From Meiothermus sp. (GTDB lineage: Bacteria; Deinococcota; Deinococci; Deinococcales; Thermaceae), in contig NZ_JANWVH010000001.1 of assembly GCF_025056915.1 (NCBI RefSeq), positions 62,001 to 126,000 of the forward strand: a DNA stretch of 64,000 nt, given 5' to 3'. The stretch's first letter is position 1. Each line of letters starts with the position of its first letter. Below the pieces are notes generated by a model, which was not told where the DNA came from, ran no database searches, and saw only the letters and a program-made list of their open reading frames with translations. Shown here piece by piece: positions 58,074 to 64,000 of this stretch. The position numbers and the translations under genes were made by a program.

Positions 58074-59576
58074 CTAGCGCAGCTTCAGGGGTAGCCTGAG
58101 CGCATAGGCCAGGGCCACAAATACGGCCAGACCTGCCAGACCGCCCAGCGTGAGGGGCCACAGGTTCTGCCAGAAAAGGGCCGGAATGCCAAACTGCACG
58201 GCCACTGCGTAGGCCACCCCACCGGCGGGTGCGGCGGCCAGCAAAGCCTTTCCCACCATCCATCCGACCTCGGCGAGGGTGGCCATCTGAAAGGCTTGCA
58301 AGCGCCGGGCATACACCGTCAGGCCCAGCCAGCCTGCAATGGCTGTGGCCAGGTTCAGCACAAACAGCCCCTGTTCGCGCAGCAGCCAGTAGCCAAAGGT
58401 GTTCAGCAGCGCCACCATCACCGTTACGCTGACCGCCTGGCCCACCTGCCCCACTGCGTAGAAGCCCCGCAGCATCAGCTGATTCAAACCCCAGGGTAGC
58501 AGGGCCAGGCCCAGGGCCATCACGGTCTGGGTGGTGAAGGCCCGGTTGGCCTCGGAGAAGTTGGCCGTAAAGGCGTAGAGGGCCCCCACCATCCAGGGGG
58601 CCAGCGCCACCATCAGGGCGGCCACAAAGGCCAGGGGCACCGCCAGCCGGGCCATCATGCGACGAAGCAGCTCGCGGGCGGCCTCGAGGTTGCCGTTGCC
58701 GGCCAGCGCAGAGAGCCGGGGAAAGGCGGCCATGGCCGGTGAAACCGCCAGCAGGCCCAGCGCGGTGGTAAAGATGAGTTCGCCGTTCTGAAAGCCGGTG
58801 ACCGCCGCCGGGGGGTAGGCGGCCAGAATGCTCAAAAGAACCAGGTTCAAAAACTGTCGCACCGAGGTGGTGAAGGCAAAGGGCCCGATGCGCGCGAGGG
58901 CTCTGCGAAAGGCCGGGTGCCACCTGAACTCGAGGCCATACCCCTTTAGCGCGGGCAGCTGCACCAGGGCTTGCAAAGCGCCCCCCAGCGTGACCGAGAG
59001 GCCCAGGGCCACCACACTGTCGGGAAAGAGCAGCATCAGCCCAATGGAACCCAGATTGAAGGCGGTGGGGCTGAAACTGGTCAGGCCAAAGCGCTCGCCC
59101 GACTGGAGCATGGAGGAAAAGAGCGAGGCCATCGAGATGGAGAGCAAAAAAGGCATGACCAGGCGAATCAAGAGCACCAGTTGCTCGAAGACCGCCGGGT
59201 CGCGCAGGGGGCTGGCTTTGGTCAGCGAAAGTTCGGAGAGCCAGAGCAGGGCGCTGGCAATCTGGGGCGCAAACACCAGGCCCAGGCCCAGGATGACCAG
59301 ATTGACTCCCAGCAAAAAGGCCCCGAAGCGGCGGGCGAAGCGCTGGGCTTCCTCGGCGGGCAGGCTGGTGAGCACCGGGATCAGCGCGTTTTGGATGGCC
59401 CCCTCGGCCAGCAGCTCGCGCAGCAGGTTGGGAATGCGGTAGGCCACCCAGAAGGCGTCCTTGAGCGTATCGGGCAGGGGAAGGTTGGTCAGAATGGTCT
59501 GGCGTACCTGGCCCAGCAGGCGGCTGGACAGGGTGCCGGCCATGACCAGGAATGTGTTGCGGACGATGCGGGACAT
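58074..59576 (-). CDS. murJ: Lipid II flippase MurJ (MviN)
   Basis: NTFLVMAGTLSSRLLGQVRQTIL, DAFWVAYRIPNLLRELLAEGAIQNALIPVL. Confidence 0.94.
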   Translation of the reverse strand: MSRIVRNTFLVMAGTLSSRLLGQVRQTILTNLPLPDTLKDAFWVAYRIPNLLRELLAEGAIQNALIPVLTSLPAEEAQRFARRFGAFLLGVNLVILGLGLVFAPQIASALLWLSELSLTKASPLRDPAVFEQLVLLIRLVMPFLLSISMASLFSSMLQSGERFGLTSFSPTAFNLGSIGLMLLFPDSVVALGLSVTLGGALQALVQLPALKGYGLEFRWHPAFRRALARIGPFAFTTSVRQFLNLVLLSILAAYPPAAVTGFQNGELIFTTALGLLAVSPAMAAFPRLSALAGNGNLEAARELLRRMMARLAVPLAFVAALMVALAPWMVGALYAFTANFSEANRAFTTQTVMALGLALLPWGLNQLMLRGFYAVGQVGQAVSVTVMVALLNTFGYWLLREQGLFVLNLATAIAGWLGLTVYARRLQAFQMATLAEVGWMVGKALLAAAPAGGVAYAVAVQFGIPALFWQNLWPLTLGGLAGLAVFVALAYALRLPLKLR

Positions 59577-59696
59577 GATGAGGGTGGGGTTCAGCCAACC
59601 GAATGCTCAAAGCGAACTGCTGTGAAGCCTAAGGCCGAAAGCCGGCCAGAAAAAGGATACCCCGTCACCTAAGCCTTGCAACTAAGCGATTGCCTT

Positions 59697-62414
59697 TCAA
59701 TCCTTCCAGCGCACCCGGCTGCCCGCCGGCGACTTTTCCACCAACAAGCGTGCGGGCAGGCGTTCGGCCAGGGCCTCGACGTGGGTCACCACGCCCACCA
59801 AGCGGCCCTGGGTGGGCAGGGCCTCCAGCACCCCGGCCACCTGCTCGAGGGTCTCGGCATCCAGAGTTCCGAAGCCTTCATCCAGGAAAAGCGCCCCAAT
59901 GCGGCCCCGCGAGAGATGCTCGGAGAGCGAGAGGGCCAGCGAGAGGCTGGCCATAAAGCTCTCGCCGCCCGAGAGGGTTCGCACCGGGCGCAGGGCCTCA
60001 GTCCAGCGGTCGAGCACCCGGTACTCGCCCTCCTCGAGGCGCAGGCTGTAGCGGTTTTGCGAGAGCGACTGAATCAGCTCCGAGGCCCGGCGGAGCAGAC
60101 CGGACTGGTAGCGCTCGAGCAAGAAGTCCTGGAAGCGGTCGCCTTTGAGGTCCTGGGCTAGTTGTTCCCAGAGGTCGGTTTGTTTATCCAGCTCGGCTTT
60201 TGCCTTCTGAGCCTGGCGTTTTCGGGCCAGCTGGTCTTGTAGCCGCTCCAGATCGGACTTCTTGCCGCCCAGCCGCTCTCTGGTCTCGGCCAGCGAGGCT
60301 TTGAGTCCGGCCACGTGGTTTTTATGTTCCGATACCTGGGCAGGCGTAACCGGCGCCTGACCACTCAGGGCTTGCTCGAGTGCGCGCAAGGCCCTGTCAA
60401 TTTCAACCCCTTCGTGCTCGTGATCCTTGAGCTTTTTTCGCAGCGCCTCCATTTCAGGGGGGCTCAGACGGGCCTTTTGCACCGCCTCCGGCCCCGCGAA
60501 TCCTGCCTCTTCCAGCAGAGCCTGCACGCTCCGTTCCTGCCCGTTTAGGTTGGCCTGCAAAACCTGCACAATTTCCGCTTGACTCGAGACCTTACCCTTT
60601 AGGTCGCTTTGCTGGCTTTCCATTTCGGCCACCTTCTGGGCAAGGCCGCGAGCGGACTCGAGTGCTTGCCGAAGTGCCTCCACATAAACCGCAACCTCGC
60701 GATTATCCGTGATGGCACGAATTTCTTCGGCTAGCTTTGCCAGGCGCTGCGTGCGCTCCTCTTTGACCTGCTCGAGCGTACCCAGACCGGCTGCCTGGGC
60801 CTGCAAGTCGGCAAGTTCGGTGTCGGCTTCTTGTGATTCATTTTGGAGCGATTGTAGCTGTTCTTGCAGTCTGGGCAGGCGTTGCTGCAGATCCTCAAGG
60901 CGCCTTTGCTTGGCCTTGAACTCGGCCCGCAGTTCGGTCAGTGTGGCCTCCAGCCGCTCGACCTGGGCTTGAAGAGCCTGCAGGTTGGCCTGCGCTTTGG
61001 GAGGGGGTAGGGTCTTTACCGGGTGCCCGCAAAGCGGGCAGGGCTCGCCCACCTGGAGATGGGCATGGTACTGAGCAACCCCCTGGTGCAGCTTTTCACG
61101 CTCGAGGGTCTGTTTGGCTTCCTCCAGCCTGGCTTTGTCCTTCTGGCCGGTTTCCTTAAGGGTCTGGATTTCCGCCTGCAATGCCTCGATGGAAGCCTGT
61201 TCCTTTTGCAGCTCCTGGATGCCATTTTGCAGGCGCTCCCTGGCTCGCGCTGCTTTGGTACGGGCTTTCTCCAGCTCGCCAAATAAGCGTTCGGCATCGC
61301 GCAGGGCCTCCAGGCGTTCTTCCTCAAAGGGGAGTGGGCGTTCGTGGTAGAGACGTAAGCTGCCGCCATAACGCTTCAGGCTGGCTTCCTTGGCCTTGAG
61401 CAGCGGAATCTGGTGTTGCTTTTGCTCGAGCGTCGCCAACTCTTCGGGGCGGTGCTCGGCGCGAAAGCGCTGGAGCTCGGCCTCGAGCGCCTCCAGGGCC
61501 GACTGGTCGCGCCTTAGGGCGTTCTCCTTTTGTCGAAGTTGGTTCTGGGCGGCCTGGAGAGCTTCTAACTGCGGCCAGATGCGCTCGGCCTTTTCGGCCC
61601 GCAGGAGTTTGTTGGCAATTTCGGTCATACGCGCCTGGTCGCTTTGCCAGGTGGTGTGACGGCGGCGCAGGGCCTCGAGTTCGGCAAACAGCTTCTGGCG
61701 TTCCTCCAGGGTACGCAGGGTTTGTTCGGCACTCTGAAGCTGGCTACCCAGGTCGCGCTCGCTGCGCTCGAGGCCCTCGATTTCCTGCCGGATGGCCGAA
61801 ACCCGCTCCTCCTCGGCCTCTGCCAGCGCATCGAGTTCGCCTTGCAGGCGGGCCCGTTCCTCGCCCAGGGTTTTGAGCCGGGCCGCTACCCGCTCCCGCA
61901 TGGCCTTGAGCGATTCCAGGCCGTATAGCTTGATCAGGGTCTCGCGGCGCTCCCTGGGCGAGCCGCGCAAAAACAGGTCGAACTGGCCCTGCGGCAGCAG
62001 GATGGCCCGGGTAAAGGTCTCGTAGTCCATGCCCAGGATTTCGGCCAGCTTGGCGTCGAGCTCCCGAACCTTTTCGGAGGCGGGGTGGGTTTTCCAGCCG
62101 CTCTGTGTGCAAGCCTCGAGGCGGTTCTGGTTCTCCTTGCCCACCACCCGCACCACCCGCCAGGTCTGCTCCCCCACCCGAAAGGTAAGCTCCACCCTGG
62201 CTGAGTCGGCCTGGGGGTGCTTCAAATCCCCCAGGCCGGTGGAACCGATGCGCGGAGTGGCTTTGTAGAGGGCGTAGGTCATGGCGTCGAGCAGGGTGCT
62301 CTTGCCCGAACCTGTCTGGCCGGTGATGGCGAAGAGCTCCACATCGTCGAAGCTGATTTCTTGTGGCTCGGCGTAGGCGCCAAAGCCTTCGAGGCGCAGT
62401 TTGAGGGGTCTCAT
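59697..62414 (-). CDS. sbcC: Exonuclease subunit SbcC
   Basis: MRPLKLRLEGFGAYAEPQEISFDDVELFAITGQTGSGKSTLLDAMTYALY; zinc hook CPLCGHPV; C-terminal LSGGESFMASLSLALSLSEHL...LFLDEGFGTLD. Confidence 0.95.
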   Translation of the reverse strand: MRPLKLRLEGFGAYAEPQEISFDDVELFAITGQTGSGKSTLLDAMTYALYKATPRIGSTGLGDLKHPQADSARVELTFRVGEQTWRVVRVVGKENQNRLEACTQSGWKTHPASEKVRELDAKLAEILGMDYETFTRAILLPQGQFDLFLRGSPRERRETLIKLYGLESLKAMRERVAARLKTLGEERARLQGELDALAEAEEERVSAIRQEIEGLERSERDLGSQLQSAEQTLRTLEERQKLFAELEALRRRHTTWQSDQARMTEIANKLLRAEKAERIWPQLEALQAAQNQLRQKENALRRDQSALEALEAELQRFRAEHRPEELATLEQKQHQIPLLKAKEASLKRYGGSLRLYHERPLPFEEERLEALRDAERLFGELEKARTKAARARERLQNGIQELQKEQASIEALQAEIQTLKETGQKDKARLEEAKQTLEREKLHQGVAQYHAHLQVGEPCPLCGHPVKTLPPPKAQANLQALQAQVERLEATLTELRAEFKAKQRRLEDLQQRLPRLQEQLQSLQNESQEADTELADLQAQAAGLGTLEQVKEERTQRLAKLAEEIRAITDNREVAVYVEALRQALESARGLAQKVAEMESQQSDLKGKVSSQAEIVQVLQANLNGQERSVQALLEEAGFAGPEAVQKARLSPPEMEALRKKLKDHEHEGVEIDRALRALEQALSGQAPVTPAQVSEHKNHVAGLKASLAETRERLGGKKSDLERLQDQLARKRQAQKAKAELDKQTDLWEQLAQDLKGDRFQDFLLERYQSGLLRRASELIQSLSQNRYSLRLEEGEYRVLDRWTEALRPVRTLSGGESFMASLSLALSLSEHLSRGRIGALFLDEGFGTLDAETLEQVAGVLEALPTQGRLVGVVTHVEALAERLPARLLVEKSPAGSRVRWKD

Positions 62415-62447
62415 AGGAAGGTCGGGTAGAAAGGAGGCTTTTGAGGA

Positions 62448-63584
62448 TTAGTGGTCGCCGGTTGCGTGAACCTCTTCGTAGACCTGCCGGAAAGCCGCCA
62501 GCAGCTCGGGGCTGGCCTCCTGGCGGTACTGGGCGTAGGCCTCGAGCCAGTCCAGGTTTTCCACCGCTACGCTGGCCTGGCTGGCCTCTTCGGCTTCGCT
62601 GTGAAACTCGACCTCGAGCAAATCCGGTAGCTCCTTGAACAGGCGTTCGCGCAGGGCCGGGTTGCCCTGGCCTTCAATCACCACCTTGCTGTAGCCTGCG
62701 AAGTCCCGGATTTCGTTCCAGCGCCGGTCGAGCGAGTCCCGGCTGACCCGGAAGGTCTTGAGGGGTTTGCCCCAGCGCTCGTCTACCTTGTGTACCCTGG
62801 GGGGTTGCCCCGGCTCGACCTCCACAATGAGCGAACCCCGGTCGGCATTCTCGTTTTCGCCGAAGTCGAGCTGGATGAGCGAGCCCGCATACCAGGCCTG
62901 GGGGGCCTCGCTCACCTGCTGCTGGCGGTGCAGGTGCCCCAGGGCCACGTAGCTCAGGTGGAGGGGAAAGTGCGCCTTGGGCACCGCATAGCTGTTGGTG
63001 GTGTAGAAGGTGAACTCGCCCCCGCCCAGCCGGGCGCCTTCTACGGTCAGGTGGCCCATGAACAGGTTAATTTCGGCATCGCAGCCCTGCGCCAGATGGG
63101 CAATCACCTGGCGCATGCCCTCGGCATAGATGCCTTTCCACTCTGCGGTGTTGCCGCTCAAAAGATGATGCGCCTTGATCAGGCGGCGTTCCGAGAGGAA
63201 AGGAAGCAGGGCCACCCTGGCCCCGCGATAGGAGGCCACCCCACCCTCCTCCACAAACCGCAGGTGGCCGCGCACCGTGGCCCCGGTCAGGGAGAGCAAA
63301 GGAGCCAGGGCCTCGAGGCGCTCGCGGCTGTCGTGGTTGCCCGCGATGACCAGAGCCGGAACGTTGCGCTCCCGCAAACCCACAAAAAACTCGAAGGCCG
63401 CGGCCTCGGCCTCGGTGGAGACCACACTTCGGTCAAAAAGGTCACCTGCGACCAGAACCAAATCTATCCGCTCCGAGCGGACTAAACCCAGCAAGGCCTG
63501 CAGGGCCTCTTGTATCTCCGGGGTTCGGTCGCGCCCTTTAAGCACCTTGCCCAGGTGCCAGTCTGCTGTATGCAGAATGCGCAT
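62448..63584 (-). CDS. sbcD: Exonuclease subunit SbcD (Mre11-like)
   Basis: MRILHTADWHLGKVLKGRDRT, LVAGDLFDRSV, VIAGNHDSRERLEALAPL, YVALGHLHRQQQV. Confidence 0.95.
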   Translation of the reverse strand: MRILHTADWHLGKVLKGRDRTPEIQEALQALLGLVRSERIDLVLVAGDLFDRSVVSTEAEAAAFEFFVGLRERNVPALVIAGNHDSRERLEALAPLLSLTGATVRGHLRFVEEGGVASYRGARVALLPFLSERRLIKAHHLLSGNTAEWKGIYAEGMRQVIAHLAQGCDAEINLFMGHLTVEGARLGGGEFTFYTTNSYAVPKAHFPLHLSYVALGHLHRQQQVSEAPQAWYAGSLIQLDFGENENADRGSLIVEVEPGQPPRVHKVDERWGKPLKTFRVSRDSLDRRWNEIRDFAGYSKVVIEGQGNPALRERLFKELPDLLEVEFHSEAEEASQASVAVENLDWLEAYAQYRQEASPELLAAFRQVYEEVHATGDH

Positions 63585-63817
63585 GGGCCGATTATACTTT
63601 TCCCCGCCTGTTTTGGGTATTTCTTGCCGGGCCGGTTGGAGGCTTGGCGGACACTCCGCTCACCAGGGCGCTCCCTGGGTCCGCATGAGCTGCTGTGAAC
63701 GACTCCGGCAACGGCGCAAGGGGCAAAAAGTCAGGTCACTCTGCGCTAAAAAATCATGCCAACTTTCAAGGACACACGTGGTTAGCCGTAGGTAGTGGGT
63801 CTTTGGCACCACCTACT

Positions 63818-63975
63818 ACTGTGTCGCATAAAAGCCCATACGACCACACTGCACGGTGAGCAAATCAAGCCCGTCAACGCCTGGACTCGCTCTGTCCCTC
63901 CCCAACTCTCCGCAGGCTTGAGGGCTATCACTCTTTGGAGTCTGTGCGCGTGTATGCGTATCTTTACGGCTGTGT
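63818..63975 (-). repeat. Family 2 structured intergenic repeat, copy 4 (inverted, internally deleted)
   Basis: Reverse complement CCGTAAAGATACG...CGCACAGACTCCAAAGAGTGATAGCCCTCAAG...GAGTTGGGGAGGGACAGAGCGAGTCCAGGC...GCTCACCGTGCAGTGTGGTCGTATGGGCTTTTATGCGACACAG. Confidence 0.8.
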
Positions 63976-64000
63976 AATGGCAACTCTCAGACCCCATTGT

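Noticed and set aside
62838-62865. GCATTCTCGTTTTCG similar to the internal block of family 1 repeats
   Set aside because: It lies inside sbcD and encodes FGENENADRGS; the similarity is short with no repeat termini.

Overview
High-GC chromosomal window that looks like Thermaceae, most likely a Meiothermus-type genome (inferred from protein style, no search run). It is mostly ordinary housekeeping and accessory genes: a MacAB-like export operon, FtsH, ThuA, methylglyoxal synthase, an AddA/UvrD-type helicase-nuclease, LptD/LptF/LptG-like genes, an SRP RNA, an ABC-2-type exporter, MoaC, AlkA, SpoVS, glutamate synthase large subunit, two tandem protoglobins, RuvA, enoyl-CoA hydratases, aspartokinase, malate dehydrogenase, malic enzyme, MurJ and SbcCD. 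The most notable signals are: (1) a dispersed MITE-like intergenic repeat family with GAGCGCTC termini, one copy having perfect 12-bp terminal inverted repeats, whose TAG-bearing end supplies or abuts the stop codon of three different genes; (2) a second structured intergenic repeat family with four copies in the last 18 kb; (3) a MerR/HspR-like regulator with two near-identical DNA-binding modules fused in one chain; (4) tandem protoglobins with apparently leaderless promoters; (5) a GNAT/acyl-CoA synthetase fusion that appears to lack the ATP-grasp core; (6) several decaying genes (ThuB-like oxidoreductase, Doc-like toxin, small CxxC protein); (7) strong enrichment of the palindrome CTCGAG. 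I did not see a CRISPR array, rRNA, tRNA or an intact transposase.
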